DNA from: Metabacillus litoralis
GTDB lineage: Bacteria > Bacillota > Bacilli > Bacillales > Bacillaceae
Direction: 5' to 3'
Length of the DNA: 64,000 nt
Assembly (NCBI RefSeq): GCF_003667825.1
Contig: NZ_CP033043.1
Span: 2,043,501-2,107,500 of the forward strand
The notes below the pieces were generated by a model. That model was not told the DNA's origin and made no database searches. It saw only the letters and a list, made by a program, of their open reading frames with translations. Shown here piece after piece: positions 51,197-61,974 of this stretch (positions are counted from its first letter, which is position 1; every line of letters begins with the position of its first letter). Made by a program: the position numbers and the translations under genes.

Positions 51197-52426
51197 TTAT
51201 TGTGGAATGGCAACTTCAACAGCCACACTTTTCTTTTTCATTTCATATTTTACATAAAGTAAGATTGGCAAAGCGACAATTGTTATCATCACTAAAGTAC
51301 CAAAAAGATAAAATGGCTTGTTCGCTCCAAATTGCTCTAATAAAATTCCGCCAATCCATGGACCGATGACATTCCCAAGTTGTGTAAAACCCATAGCACC
51401 AAAATATGTTCCTTTTAGATCAGGCTTTGCAAGCTGATCGATAAGTAAATCTGTCATAGAGAACATTAAGATTTCACCAATCGTAAAAATGATCATCATC
51501 ATAATTAATAGTGGCAATTCTTGACTAAAAGCAAAACCTAAAAGTCCTAAGCAAATGACCACATTCCCAATCATTATTGAAACAAGCGGGGAATATTTTT
51601 TTCCAATTTTTATTAATGGAAATTGCAAAACAATAACTGTAATTGCATTTAAAGTTAGTAAATATGAAAATAATTCTGCTCCATTTTTGAATAACTCCGA
51701 GCTTGAAAAGTATTGCGGCAGTGTTGAGCTAAATTGAGAATATCCGGTAATACATAATACAAGTCCAACAAGACTATATAAAAAAATATGATCTTTACGG
51801 ACAATTTGGACTGCATCTTTTAACTGAACAAGGTTATTATTCGTTATGTTTACTTTGTCATTGTATTTCCTCAACGTATATAGTAAAACCATTCCATATA
51901 GAAAATACGTTATTCCCGCAAATATAAATGGAGTTGTGCTAGCAGCTGCCCCAAGTTTAAGTCCGATTAACGGTCCAAATGTAACACCGACATTTATTGC
52001 TGTATAGCGAAGATTGAAGATCACTAAACGATTTTTTTCAACCGTTAAATCTGAAAGCATGGCCCTGGAAGTTGGTTCAAAAACAGAACGACATAAACCG
52101 TTTAATGCATTCATCATAAAAAAACCTAAAATGGAATGAGTAAAAGCAAACCCTACAAAAACGAGTCCCCAAGCAAAAACAGAGATTAACAGAACTCTTT
52201 TTCTTCCCCATAAATCTGATAAATATCCACCATAAAAGCTTGATGCAATGCCAACAAGAGAGCTAATTGCGATGATAGCACCTGTTGTAGACGGTGATAC
52301 ATGTTTTTCCTGTGTTAAGTATATGGCTAAAAACGGTATACACATCGATGTTGCTAAACGTCCAAATAAAGTCCCGATTAAAATATTCAATGTAACCGGA
52401 CTAACATCTTTTAACTGTTTCCACAT
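51197..52426 (-). CDS. MFS transporter, 12 TM, multidrug-type
   Basis: About 409 residues with 12 membrane segments. The motif A loop between TM2 and TM3 is GGYLSDLWGRKRVLLIS and the middle MNALNGLCRSVFEPTSRAML corresponds to TM4-5. This fits H+-driven exporters of the DHA1 group. The ATG at 52426 is preferred: GGAAGGG lies six bases ahead, whereas an ATG at 52441 does not have one. Substrate unknown. Confidence 0.82.
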   Translation of the reverse strand: MWKQLKDVSPVTLNILIGTLFGRLATSMCIPFLAIYLTQEKHVSPSTTGAIIAISSLVGIASSFYGGYLSDLWGRKRVLLISVFAWGLVFVGFAFTHSILGFFMMNALNGLCRSVFEPTSRAMLSDLTVEKNRLVIFNLRYTAINVGVTFGPLIGLKLGAAASTTPFIFAGITYFLYGMVLLYTLRKYNDKVNITNNNLVQLKDAVQIVRKDHIFLYSLVGLVLCITGYSQFSSTLPQYFSSSELFKNGAELFSYLLTLNAITVIVLQFPLIKIGKKYSPLVSIMIGNVVICLGLLGFAFSQELPLLIMMMIIFTIGEILMFSMTDLLIDQLAKPDLKGTYFGAMGFTQLGNVIGPWIGGILLEQFGANKPFYLFGTLVMITIVALPILLYVKYEMKKKSVAVEVAIPQ

Positions 52427-52567
52427 TATGTTCCCTTCCATCTTCTAATAGAATAATAATTTATTATACCTGAAAATGGAAAAAAGAATAGTAGAAAAAT
52501 AGATAAAATCGTTGGGTTTCATAACAATCAGAATGACCGCATAATGTATGGAGAGGTGAACGAAGCT

Positions 52568-54448
52568 ATGTATACGAATGAAAGTATTGATCAGAAGATA
52601 GAAGAAATGATCGAAAAATTAAGAGCTACTCAACGAAAAGATGGTTCTTGGAAATACTGTTTTGAAGGCGGATTAATGACTGACGCTTTTATGATTATAA
52701 CATTGCGTGCTTTGGATATAAAAAATGAAGAAAGGCTAATACAACGACTAACAGATCGTATCTATTCGTTACAAACAAGCTCAGGGGTATGGAAGGCTTA
52801 TTCTGATGAGAAAAGTGGGAACCTTTCTATCACCATACAAGCATATTGTGCTCTTTTATATTCAGGTTACTTCACACAAGAACATCCTGGCTTAAAAAAA
52901 GCTGAAGCATTTATCTTAAAGAATGGTGGATTGGGTAATTCCCATTTTTTGACGAAATGGATGTTAGCTGTAAATGGACTATATCCATGGCCAACTCTAT
53001 TTTATATACCGATGACCTTCCTTCTAATTCCACCTTCATTTCCCTTAAATTTTTATCAATTCAGTAACTATGCCAGAATTCATTTTATTCCAATGATGGT
53101 TGCTGCAAATAAAAAATACACGATTAAATCAAGTTATACACCAAACTTGAATCACCTGATTATTCGTTCTTCTTCTGCTAATGAAAACTGGGAACTTCCA
53201 TTTGCAACACGTACCAATTCATCGTTTACAAATGAAATGAACAAACTTCTGCGACTACCTGAATATTTACACCGTTTGGGCTATCAAAAAGCAGAGAGTT
53301 ATATGTTAAAAAGACTTGAAGATGATGGAACTCTTTACAGCTATGCTAGTTCAACTTTTTTCATGATTTATGCCCTACTATCTTTAGGCCATAAACAGTC
53401 TTCTCCAACGGTATTAAATGCTATAAACGGATTAAAGCATTTAATTTCAACCAATTGTGAAGGTATTCATCTTGAAAACTCAACCTCTACTGTTTGGGAT
53501 ACAGCCTTACTTAGCTATGCCCTTCAAGAAGCAAATGTTTCCAGCACTTCGCCAATGATTAACAAATCTGTAGAATATCTCTTATCAATGCAGCATACAA
53601 AAAAAGGTGATTGGAAAATTCATAACCCTAATATCACTCCAGGTGGATGGGGTTTTTCCCATAATAATACTATTAATCCTGACAATGATGATACCTCAGC
53701 AGCATTACGAGCCTTAACACGTCAAGCACGAAAAGAACAAAAGGTTCGCAATGCTTGGTATAAAGGAGTTACTTATCTTCTCTCTATGCAAAATGCTGAT
53801 GGTGGATGGGCAGCGTTTGAAAAAAATACAGATTTTGAAATGCTCACTTATCTTCCTTTAGATAACGCAGAGGACGCCGCTATTGATCCGTCAACTCCTG
53901 ACTTAACGGGTAGAGTACTAGAGTTTTTAGGAAACTATGCTGGATTAACAAAAACTCACCCAAGTGTAAAAGCGGCAATCAATTGGCTGATGGAAAATCA
54001 AGAAGATAACGGCTCTTGGTATGGAAGATGGGGAGTTTGCTATATTTATGGAACTTGGGCTGCCGTGACAGGATTACTAGCTGTTGGCATATCCCCCACA
54101 TCACCTGCTATAAAAAAGGCAATCAATTGGCTGGAAAGCATACAATTAAACAGTGGAGGTTGGGGTGAATCATGTGCAAGTAGTGAGGAGAAAAGATATG
54201 TCCCCCTTTCATTTAGTACCCCTTCACAAACATCATGGGCATTAGATGCATTAATTCAGAGTAGTGCCTTTTCTAAATTATCTGTACAAAAGGGTATATC
54301 TCATTTAATAAATGACTCCTCTTTTACCGAAGAAGGAAGAACATATCCAACCGGCATTGGACTACCAGGGCAATTTTACATCACTTACCATAGCTACAAT
54401 CTACTTTTTCCATTACTAACACTTGCACACTACCAAAAAAGATCATAA
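52568..54448 (+). CDS. sqhC: Squalene-hopene / sporulenol cyclase
   Basis: A 626-residue triterpene cyclase with repeated QW-type motifs (for example QRKDGSWKY, QNADGGWAAF, QEDNGSWYGRWG and QLNSGGWGES). The proton-donating DXDD motif is in INPDNDDTSAALRAL. In B. subtilis SqhC cyclises tetraprenyl-beta-curcumene to sporulenol, a spore lipid; squalene to hopene is the classical alternative. The ATG at 52568 follows GAGAGGTGA. It is followed by sodF as in B. subtilis. Confidence 0.93.
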   Translation: MYTNESIDQKIEEMIEKLRATQRKDGSWKYCFEGGLMTDAFMIITLRALDIKNEERLIQRLTDRIYSLQTSSGVWKAYSDEKSGNLSITIQAYCALLYSGYFTQEHPGLKKAEAFILKNGGLGNSHFLTKWMLAVNGLYPWPTLFYIPMTFLLIPPSFPLNFYQFSNYARIHFIPMMVAANKKYTIKSSYTPNLNHLIIRSSSANENWELPFATRTNSSFTNEMNKLLRLPEYLHRLGYQKAESYMLKRLEDDGTLYSYASSTFFMIYALLSLGHKQSSPTVLNAINGLKHLISTNCEGIHLENSTSTVWDTALLSYALQEANVSSTSPMINKSVEYLLSMQHTKKGDWKIHNPNITPGGWGFSHNNTINPDNDDTSAALRALTRQARKEQKVRNAWYKGVTYLLSMQNADGGWAAFEKNTDFEMLTYLPLDNAEDAAIDPSTPDLTGRVLEFLGNYAGLTKTHPSVKAAINWLMENQEDNGSWYGRWGVCYIYGTWAAVTGLLAVGISPTSPAIKKAINWLESIQLNSGGWGESCASSEEKRYVPLSFSTPSQTSWALDALIQSSAFSKLSVQKGISHLINDSSFTEEGRTYPTGIGLPGQFYITYHSYNLLFPLLTLAHYQKRS

Positions 54449-54528
54449 CAGGTTTATTTAGAAAAAAGATCAACCTTTTAGGAAAAGTGCATATATTGTC
54501 TACGACTGATGTCAGGGAGGGAGAAATA

Positions 54529-55437
54529 ATGTCAGAGCAGTACATCTTATCTATGCAAAAATGGTGTGAGGAAATTTTAGAAAGTTATCATCATTCCTAT
54601 GATGAACTAAGCCGAAACCATCACAAAAATACATTAGAAAATTGGAAAAGTGAGCTTGAAACCTTTCAAGCCCAACTACACAAAGATGAATTTCTCGATA
54701 ACAAGGACGTTTATGAACGTGCTGATCAGCTTTTCACACAGTTTGAAGCATATTTTGAAGCTGAAGGTAATGAACAAGAAAGCATATTACGTGCCCATAA
54801 CGAAGCAGGAACGGTTCCAATTGGAGGTCATACGTTACCACCATTGCCGTACAGTTATGATGCATTAGAGCCTTATATTGACCGCGAAATTATGAGATTA
54901 CATCATGACAAGCATCATCAAAGCTATGTTGATGGTTTAAATAAAGCCGAAAAAGAGATGCAAAAAGCTCGTCAAACAAATAACTTTGAATTAATTAAGC
55001 ATTGGGAACGTGAAGCAGCATTTCATGGTGCCGGTCATTACCTCCACACAATCTTTTGGAATGTAATGAGTCCTAATGGCGGTGGTATGCCATCTGGAAT
55101 GTTAATGAGAGAGATTAATCAAACATTTGGAAGTTTCGAAAAATTCAAAACTCACTTTTCAGAAGCAGCCAAAAATGTTGAAGCAGTTGGGTGGACAATT
55201 TTAGTTTGGGCACCACGTTCCCGTAGATTAGAAATTCTTCAAGCAGAAAAGCATCAAAACTTAAGTCAATGGGATGTTATCCCCCTACTTACATTAGATG
55301 TCTGGGAACATGCCTATTATCTTCAATATAAAAATGAACGAAAGAAATACGTTGAAAATTGGTGGAATGTAGTAAATTGGCGTGAAGTAGAAAGACGTTT
55401 TCATGAAGCACAACAACTAAAATGGAAACCATTTTAG
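54529..55437 (+). CDS. sodF: Superoxide dismutase (Fe/Mn) with N-terminal extension
   Basis: A 302-residue SOD-family protein. The enzyme domain starts near residue 108 (HTLPPLPYSYDALEPYID). It carries the metal ligands: His in MRLHHDKHHQSYV, His in FHGAGHYLHTIFW, and Asp/His in LTLDVWEHAYY. The first ~100 residues are an acidic helical extension, as in B. subtilis SodF (YojM-distinct). The ATG at 54529 has GGGAGGGAG seven bases ahead. It sits 80 bases behind sqhC, suggesting cotranscription, and ends in a strong terminator. Confidence 0.9.
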   Translation: MSEQYILSMQKWCEEILESYHHSYDELSRNHHKNTLENWKSELETFQAQLHKDEFLDNKDVYERADQLFTQFEAYFEAEGNEQESILRAHNEAGTVPIGGHTLPPLPYSYDALEPYIDREIMRLHHDKHHQSYVDGLNKAEKEMQKARQTNNFELIKHWEREAAFHGAGHYLHTIFWNVMSPNGGGMPSGMLMREINQTFGSFEKFKTHFSEAAKNVEAVGWTILVWAPRSRRLEILQAEKHQNLSQWDVIPLLTLDVWEHAYYLQYKNERKKYVENWWNVVNWREVERRFHEAQQLKWKPF

Positions 55438-55443
55438 TATAGG

Positions 55444-55485
55444 AAAAAGGCAGATTTTCTTATAAAGAAAAATCTGCCTTTTTTG
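55444..55485. terminator. Terminator between sodF and yocR
   Basis: AAAAAGGCAGATTTTCTT pairs with AAGAAAAATCTGCCTTTTTT (one bulge) between convergent genes. Confidence 0.85.
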
Positions 55486-55488
55486 ATT

Positions 55489-56835
55489 CTATATTATACC
55501 TAAAGCATCTAAAAAGACAAAGATAATAACAATCGGTGATACATACTTTAATAGCAGATACCAAATTGTAAAGATCTTCTTGCTAAGAGATGACCCTTGT
55601 GAAAGTTCATCAAATAAAACTTTTTTTGATATCTTTAATGGAACAAATATTGAAATTAAAAGAGCACCAAGTGGCATAAGAATATTGCTTACTAGGAAAT
55701 CAGCAGCGTCAAAAATAGACTTATCAAACAAGGTTATGTGTCCAAGTAGTCCGAAAGAAAGTGCTGATGGAATTCCTACGATAAAAATGGATATTCCTAC
55801 TAACCAAGAAGCTTTTATCCTTCTAGAATCATTCCCCTTCGCGATTGGAGCCACAATTATTTCGAGCATTGAAAAAGCAGATGTTAAAGTAGCAAATAAA
55901 AACAATAATAAAAATGCGATCAAAAAGATTGTTCCAAACGGCATTTGATTAAACACTGTTGGCAATACATTAAACAATAACACTGGACCTGCATCCGGAG
56001 CTAAACCAAAAGAAAACACGGCCGGAAAAATAGCTAATCCTGCTAAAAACGCAACTAATAAGTTGAGAACGACGATCGATACGGCCGATTGTGGTAAATT
56101 TTCATTCTTAGACAAATAAGAACTGTACGTTACCATAACTGATACCCCTACACTTAGGGCAAAAAAGGATTGTCCCATTGCATATAAAATCGTCTCAGAT
56201 GTTACGTTTGTAAAATCAGGTTTTAAAAAGAAAAGAATTCCTTCCATGGAGCCATCTAGTGTAATAGAACGAACAATCAAGATGACAAATAATATAAACA
56301 AAGCAGGCATCATAATTCGGCTTGCTTTTTCAATCCCATTTGAAACACCTTTTGAAACAACAAAGCTTGTAATAAGTAAAAATAATAACTGTGCAAAAAC
56401 TGTTAAAAACGGATCCGAAATGCTAGTACCAAATAACTCACCATACTCCTGCTCTGTTAATCCACTAAGATTTCCTGTTACTGCTTTAAATAGATAAATT
56501 AAAATCCAGCCACCCACTACGCTATAAAAAGACAACAAGATAAAACAAGTCACTACACCAAGTCTTCCAATTAAGTGCCAAGAGGAATTCGGAGCAATTT
56601 GTTTATATGCTTGAATGGCATCTTTTTTCGTACTTCTACCTATCACAAACTCTCCTAATAGAAGTGGTAGTCCTACTAGTAAAGTAAATAAAATAAAGAT
56701 TAGAAAAAATACACCGCCCCCACTAGTCCCCGCAACATAAGGAAACTTCCATATCGCTCCTAAACCAATTGCAGACCCGGCAGCCGCAAGAATAAAAGAG
56801 AGCTTCGACGACCATTGTTCTACAGAATTATTCAT
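55489..56835 (-). CDS. yocR: Sodium-dependent NSS-family transporter
   Basis: A 448-residue neurotransmitter:sodium symporter-type protein with about 11-12 membrane segments. The first unwound helix motif is [20 protein letters not shown], followed by the sodium-site [14 protein letters not shown] segment; later, [20 protein letters not shown] is the TM6 break. Position and sequence fit B. subtilis YocR. Substrate is likely an amino acid, unproven. GAGGTGATGTT precedes the ATG. Confidence 0.87.
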   Translation of the reverse strand: MNNSVEQWSSKLSFILAAAGSAIGLGAIWKFPYVAGTSGGGVFFLIFILFTLLVGLPLLLGEFVIGRSTKKDAIQAYKQIAPNSSWHLIGRLGVVTCFILLSFYSVVGGWILIYLFKAVTGNLSGLTEQEYGELFGTSISDPFLTVFAQLLFLLITSFVVSKGVSNGIEKASRIMMPALFILFVILIVRSITLDGSMEGILFFLKPDFTNVTSETILYAMGQSFFALSVGVSVMVTYSSYLSKNENLPQSAVSIVVLNLLVAFLAGLAIFPAVFSFGLAPDAGPVLLFNVLPTVFNQMPFGTIFLIAFLLLFLFATLTSAFSMLEIIVAPIAKGNDSRRIKASWLVGISIFIVGIPSALSFGLLGHITLFDKSIFDAADFLVSNILMPLGALLISIFVPLKISKKVLFDELSQGSSLSKKIFTIWYLLLKYVSPIVIIFVFLDALGII

Positions 56836-57114
56836 AACATCACCTCAAAATCCTACTGATCAAAGATTTCTTTCAAAAGAATATAAAATCAACCTTTGAA
56901 AAATATATTATATAAATACACATTTTATCATTTTACTAGGATAATTTAAATTAAATTTTAAAATAATACTATCATTATGTTAATGAGTCCTAGTATTTCA
57001 CATAGGTTGAATCCAAATAATGACCTTCAAACAGGAATTAACACTCTAGGATCTCCTGTTATTTTCACTTATTTGTTTATTCTATAATTATTTCCTCAAG
57101 TAAAAGAAAAGCAA
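56836..57114. other. Intergenic stretch between yocR and odhB, about 280 bases
   Basis: A/T-rich sequence holding the yocR promoter region and, at its left-to-right end, the terminator of the odhAB operon. No gene or further element is seen. Confidence 0.5.
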
Positions 57115-57144
57115 CAAAAAGGCTGACACACCTAGTGCCAGCCT
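57115..57144 (-). terminator. Terminator of the odhAB operon
   Basis: AGGCTG and CAGCCT with an inner CAC/GTG pair form the stem; TTTTTGTTGC follows on the minus strand. Confidence 0.75.
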
Positions 57145-57164
57145 CCTCAAGCTTATTAAAAGAC

Positions 57165-58412
57165 TTATCCTTCTAATAATAATGATTCTGGGTCTTCGAG
57201 CAATTCTTTCACTGTTGCTAAGAAGCTTACCGCTTCTCTTCCATCAACAATTCGGTGGTCATATGAAAGCGCAATGTACATCATTGGGCGATTTTCCATT
57301 GTATTTTCATCGATTGCAACAGGACGAAGCTGAATTTTGTGCATTCCTAAAATACCAACTTGTGGTCCGTTTAGGATAGGTGTTGACATTAATGATCCGA
57401 AAACACCGCCGTTTGTAATTGTGAAAGTTCCTCCTTGTAAATCTGAAAGGCTTAACTTATTATCACGTGCTTTCTTAGCAAGATTAAGGATTTCTCCTTC
57501 GATTCCTGCAAAGTTTAAGCGATCTGCATCACGAACAACTGGTACAACTAAGCCATCTGGAGCTGATACTGCAATTCCAATATCATAGAATTTTTTCACT
57601 AAGATTTCATTGCCTTGAATTTCTGCATTAAGCAGTGGATATTGCTTTAATGCAGCAACAACAGCTTTTGTAAAGAAGGACATGAAGCCTAAACGAACAT
57701 CATGCTGTTCGAAAAACTTGTCTTTACGGCGTTTACGAACTTCCATAACCGCTGTCATATCTACTTCATTAAATGTTGTTAACATAGCCGCTGTTTGTTG
57801 AACTTCTACTAAGCGATTTGCAATTGTTTGTCTACGTCTAGACATTTTTTGTCTTTCAACCGGTTTGCCAGGTTTTTCATCCTGTACGGCTGGCGTAGTA
57901 GCTTTTGGTGCAGCTGGTTTTGATTCTTGTTTTGGTGCTTCTTGACCAGAGTGTGCTTCAACATCTTGTTTACGTACTCGGCCAAGGGGATCAACTGTTT
58001 GAACTTGTTGTAAATCTATTCCACGCTCACGAGCTAACTTACGTGCTGCTGGTGAGGCAATTGTACGTTGTTTTTTCTCATCTTCCGTTACTTCAACATT
58101 GTTTTGTTGAACTTCTTGTGGCGCTGGTGCTTCTTGTTTAGTTTCTGTTTGCTCTGGTTGTGAAGGAGAAGCTTCACCACTCTCATCAATTATCCCGATT
58201 GTTTCTCCAACTTGAACAGTATCACCTGATTCTTTGTGTAGCTCTTTTAAAACTCCAGAAAATTCAGCAGTTAATTCAACATTTACTTTATCTGTTTCAA
58301 CTTCTAAAAGGTATTCACCTTTCTCAACAACATCACCTGGTTGTTTTAACCATTGTGCAATAGTTCCTTCAGTAATAGATTCTGCTAGTTCTGGTACTTT
58401 AATTTCAGCCAT
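57165..58412 (-). CDS. odhB: 2-oxoglutarate dehydrogenase E2, dihydrolipoyl succinyltransferase
   Basis: A 415-residue E2 subunit passing the succinyl group to CoA. The lipoyl domain (1-76) has the lipoylated K42 in [10 protein letters not shown] Gln/Pro/Glu-rich linker leads to the E3/E1-binding domain (about 120-155, [20 protein letters not shown]), and a second linker to the catalytic domain (about 195-415) with the His/Asp pair in [15 protein letters not shown]. The ATG at 58412 has AAGGGGGAACC seven bases ahead; an open frame extends 14 codons upstream without a site. It lies 130 bases downstream of odhA. Confidence 0.97.
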   Translation of the reverse strand: MAEIKVPELAESITEGTIAQWLKQPGDVVEKGEYLLEVETDKVNVELTAEFSGVLKELHKESGDTVQVGETIGIIDESGEASPSQPEQTETKQEAPAPQEVQQNNVEVTEDEKKQRTIASPAARKLARERGIDLQQVQTVDPLGRVRKQDVEAHSGQEAPKQESKPAAPKATTPAVQDEKPGKPVERQKMSRRRQTIANRLVEVQQTAAMLTTFNEVDMTAVMEVRKRRKDKFFEQHDVRLGFMSFFTKAVVAALKQYPLLNAEIQGNEILVKKFYDIGIAVSAPDGLVVPVVRDADRLNFAGIEGEILNLAKKARDNKLSLSDLQGGTFTITNGGVFGSLMSTPILNGPQVGILGMHKIQLRPVAIDENTMENRPMMYIALSYDHRIVDGREAVSFLATVKELLEDPESLLLEG

Positions 58413-58542
58413 TGTTGGTTCCCCCTTGAGAAACTTGCTTGTTAAAAGAATCACTATTACATCTATATCAATTTAACGCGATAATATGATAACAGCAAGC
58501 CTCGCATTTTTTCAATTTAAATGATGATTAATGGTCAAATAA

Positions 58543-61377
58543 TTATTTATTCCAAGTTAATGCTTCTGTAACAATACGTTCTTGATCCGTTTTGTGGATA
58601 TTCGGATCACCTTCTGCAGGACTCTGTCTTCTTCTTCTACCTATATATTTCACCGGAATTCCTTCTGGTGCGATTTCTCTTAGTTTTGCATCAATAAATG
58701 TCCATGCTCCCATGTTTTGAGGCTCCTCTTGAACCCAAACAATTTCTTCAAGCGATGGTAAACGCTCCAAAACGGACGTAATTATTGTTTTAGGGAAAGG
58801 ATATAGTTCCTCAACTCTTAGCATGTGAACCCAATCTAGGTCACCTTCGATTGTGTTTAACTTATCAGTTAGGTCTGTAGCGATCTTACCAGTGCATAAA
58901 AGAAGTCTTTTTACTTTTTCTAGAGAAGTGCCTAGTCCTGGTTGTTCAATAACTGGCTTGAACTCTCCTTCACATAATTCATTTAGATCTGATACAGTTT
59001 GTGGATTTCTAAGTAAGCTCTTTGGCGTCATAATGACAAGTGGTCTTACTTCTTCACGTTTTAGCAAGTCAGCTTGACGACGTAGTATATGGAAATATTG
59101 AGCTGCACTTGTTAAATTAGCAACTTGCCAGCTATCTTCAGCAGCTAACTGTAAGAAACGCTCCAACCTGCCGCTCGAATGCTCAGGACCTTGTCCTTCA
59201 AATCCATGTGGTAATAACATAACAAGACCAGATTTTTGACCCCATTTTGCACGACCTGCAGCAATAAACTGATCAAAGAATACTTGTGCGGCATTTGCAA
59301 AGTCTCCGTATTGTGCTTCCCATAAAACTAATGTTTCTGGGGCAAATACATTGTAACCATATTCAAAACCAATAACTGACCCTTCAGATAATGGACTATT
59401 GTGGATTGCAAATGATGCTTTGGCGTCATCTAGTCGATGTAATGGTGAATAAAACTCACCAGTATCAACATCATGTAAAACAATATGTCTCTGCGCAAAT
59501 GTTCCACGCTGTGAATCCTGTCCTGTTAATCGAATAGGAGTTCCATCTGTTAAAATGGATGCAAACGCTAACGCTTCACCTAAAGCCCATTCCACTTTTC
59601 CGTCTTCTTTAAGTGCTTTTGCTCTTCTTTCTAGAATTCTCTGAAGCTTAGAAAACACATTAAAGCTTTCCGGCCATTTTACAAGCTCATCATTTAATTG
59701 AAGTAACTTATCCTTTTCAACAGCTGTTTTCAACTTAGGAAGGCCACTGTTAATGAATTCCGGTAGTTGTATTTCATGTGTTTGTGCTACCTTTTTATCA
59801 GGAACTTTTTGGTATGCCTTTTCTAAAACGGTTTGAACCTCATCACTAATCTTTTCAACATCTTCTGGCTTAACAATTCCTCCACCTTGTAGTGATTTTG
59901 CATAAAGTTCACGTACAGTTGGATGTTTACGAACTTTTTCGTAAAGTTTTGGTTGTGTCATGGACGGCTCATCCATTTCATTATGACCAAAACGTCGATA
60001 ACCAATAAGGTCGATTAAGAAATCACTCTTAAACTTATTTCTGTATTCCATTGCAATGAACACTGCAGCAATACATGCCTCTGGATCATCTGCATTAACG
60101 TGTACAATAGGAATTTCATATCCTTTTGCAAGGTCACTTGCATATGTTGTTGAACGGGAATCGCGACTTTCAGTTGTAAAACCGATCATATTATTCGCAA
60201 TAATATGTATAGTGCCACCCGTTTGATAACCAGTCAGCTTATTTAAGTTCAATGTTTCTGCAACAATTCCTTCACCCGGGAATGCAGCGTCCCCATGGAT
60301 TAGAATAGCCATAGCATTATTTTCATTTTGTTTTGGATAACCTTTTTCTGTGCGAGTTTCTTGTGCAGCACGAGTATATCCTTCAACAATTGGATCGATA
60401 AACTCTAGATGACTTGGGTTATTAGCTAATGTTACTTTTGCACGCACTGTACTTTCATCTTTAATTTGTTTATTTGCACCAAGATGATACTTAACATCAC
60501 CACTCCAGCCATAGTTGATTCCAATAGAACCTTCTGATGGAACCAGTTCTTTATTAGGTGCATGTTGAAACTCAGAAAAGATAATTTCATACGGCTTTCC
60601 AAGTACATGAGCTAAAACGCTTAAACGACCACGGTGTGCCATTCCGATATTTATTGTATCAGTTCCAGCTTGAACGGCATTTGAGATTAATTCATCAAGT
60701 ACCGGAACAAGCATATCTAAACCTTCAATAGAAAAACGTTTTTGACCTACAAAGGTACGGTGAAGGAATTGTTCAAACCCTTCAACTTCTGTGAGTCTTT
60801 TTAAGATAGATATACGTTTTTCCTTTGATAAATTTTCAAAAATCGCTCCTGATTCCACCATTTTTACAAGCCATGTTTTTTCCTCATAGTTATGAACATG
60901 ACTAAATTCGAAAGCAATTGATTTCTTATAAACTTCTTTTAAGTATTGATATGCTTCAAGCCCATTGGTCACATGTGCAGGAGCATCTTCACATAATAGG
61001 TTTACAGGTATATCTTTTAAATCTTCTTCAGTTAAATCATATTCTTCAAGGCGAAGAAACTCATTCTTTTCATTTCGGTCCTCAAAAGGAAAAATTGCTG
61101 CGTTTAAGTGACCATATCTACGAATATTTGTCACTAATCGAACTGCTTCAGCAACTTTTTTCATTTTATCAGTACTGATTGTTTCATTTTCAGCTGATAT
61201 TGTCGTGTCTTTTGTTGTGATTGAAGGAGAACCCCAGGTATCAAATATTTCTTTTAATTCTATATCAATAGAATTTGGATCAAGTTTATATTGATCATAT
61301 TGTTCCATGACATAGCCGAGGTTAGGACCATGGAAGTCTTCCCAAGGGAAATTCTTCTTGCTATTGCCTTGTGCCAT
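58543..61377 (-). CDS. odhA: 2-oxoglutarate dehydrogenase E1
   Basis: A 944-residue thiamine-diphosphate E1 subunit of the TCA cycle complex, the size of B. subtilis OdhA. The N-terminal [15 protein letters not shown] helix binds the complex; the ThDP motif is [17 protein letters not shown] with [13 protein letters not shown]; the transketolase-like second half carries [20 protein letters not shown]. It is first in the odhAB operon. GTTGGGGGTAATG precedes the ATG. It works with odhB and the shared E3, and competes with glutamate synthase for 2-oxoglutarate. Confidence 0.97.
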   Translation of the reverse strand: MAQGNSKKNFPWEDFHGPNLGYVMEQYDQYKLDPNSIDIELKEIFDTWGSPSITTKDTTISAENETISTDKMKKVAEAVRLVTNIRRYGHLNAAIFPFEDRNEKNEFLRLEEYDLTEEDLKDIPVNLLCEDAPAHVTNGLEAYQYLKEVYKKSIAFEFSHVHNYEEKTWLVKMVESGAIFENLSKEKRISILKRLTEVEGFEQFLHRTFVGQKRFSIEGLDMLVPVLDELISNAVQAGTDTINIGMAHRGRLSVLAHVLGKPYEIIFSEFQHAPNKELVPSEGSIGINYGWSGDVKYHLGANKQIKDESTVRAKVTLANNPSHLEFIDPIVEGYTRAAQETRTEKGYPKQNENNAMAILIHGDAAFPGEGIVAETLNLNKLTGYQTGGTIHIIANNMIGFTTESRDSRSTTYASDLAKGYEIPIVHVNADDPEACIAAVFIAMEYRNKFKSDFLIDLIGYRRFGHNEMDEPSMTQPKLYEKVRKHPTVRELYAKSLQGGGIVKPEDVEKISDEVQTVLEKAYQKVPDKKVAQTHEIQLPEFINSGLPKLKTAVEKDKLLQLNDELVKWPESFNVFSKLQRILERRAKALKEDGKVEWALGEALAFASILTDGTPIRLTGQDSQRGTFAQRHIVLHDVDTGEFYSPLHRLDDAKASFAIHNSPLSEGSVIGFEYGYNVFAPETLVLWEAQYGDFANAAQVFFDQFIAAGRAKWGQKSGLVMLLPHGFEGQGPEHSSGRLERFLQLAAEDSWQVANLTSAAQYFHILRRQADLLKREEVRPLVIMTPKSLLRNPQTVSDLNELCEGEFKPVIEQPGLGTSLEKVKRLLLCTGKIATDLTDKLNTIEGDLDWVHMLRVEELYPFPKTIITSVLERLPSLEEIVWVQEEPQNMGAWTFIDAKLREIAPEGIPVKYIGRRRRQSPAEGDPNIHKTDQERIVTEALTWNK

Positions 61378-61810
61378 CTAACATTACCCCCAACGATTCA
61401 TAAGTGATCAGAAATAATTTTCCTGATACGTAGGAAGGATAAAATTATCCTACGATATTAACCACTCTTACGAGTATAGTAGTATGATATTAAAACGCTT
61501 CCAATACTATTTTAACATTGCTACCTTCACATTCCAAGATAGTTAATAGAAAAATCGAAAAAAAATGTATCTTTTTTCTTGTGGATTTCCTTAGACCGTC
61601 TAATTGTTCGGAATAATTGGAATTATCCAACAAATATATCACTATCTTTACTCCATCATACAACATATACCATGGAAAAAAGTACAATTTTTATTATTTT
61701 AATGTAAATTAATTAAATTTTTTTAGTATTAATGAAATTTATGTTTATTTTGAATGATTATTAGTGTCTTCCCTACTTTTTTAGGCTAATTTTCTTCATG
61801 TAATTTTAAT
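61378..61810. other. Region upstream of odhA, about 430 bases
   Basis: A/T-rich sequence that must hold the odhA promoter. A cre-like TTAAAACGCTTCCA (61491-61504) has two mismatches to TGWAANCGNTNWCA and is listed among rejected signals. A minus-strand open frame (61490-61687) lacks a ribosome binding site. Nothing else is seen. Confidence 0.5.
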
Positions 61811-61846
61811 AAAAACCTCTATTTTATAAATAAATTAGAGGTTTTT
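61811..61846 (-). terminator. Terminator of yojO
   Basis: AAAAACCTCT pairs with AGAGGTTTTT over an A/T loop, about 130 bases beyond the yojO stop codon. It can act in both directions. Confidence 0.75.
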
Positions 61847-61974
61847 ACTATTTTGCAAACTTTGTCACAATATGGATTTTCAGTTAGTGTTAATAACAGA
61901 GAGATACTTATTCTTCTTTCAGCATTTTTACAAATAATCTTACAGACATGTCGTTTTGGTCAACCTTTATCCTT

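Noticed and set aside
61491..61504. cre-like site TTAAAACGCTTCCA upstream of odhA
   Set aside because: Two mismatches to the CcpA consensus at fixed positions. Such matches are common in A/T-rich DNA, and I see no second support.
61490..61687. Minus-strand open frame of 65 codons upstream of odhA
   Set aside because: No ribosome binding site ahead of the start and no protein-like pattern; probably just A/T-rich promoter DNA.
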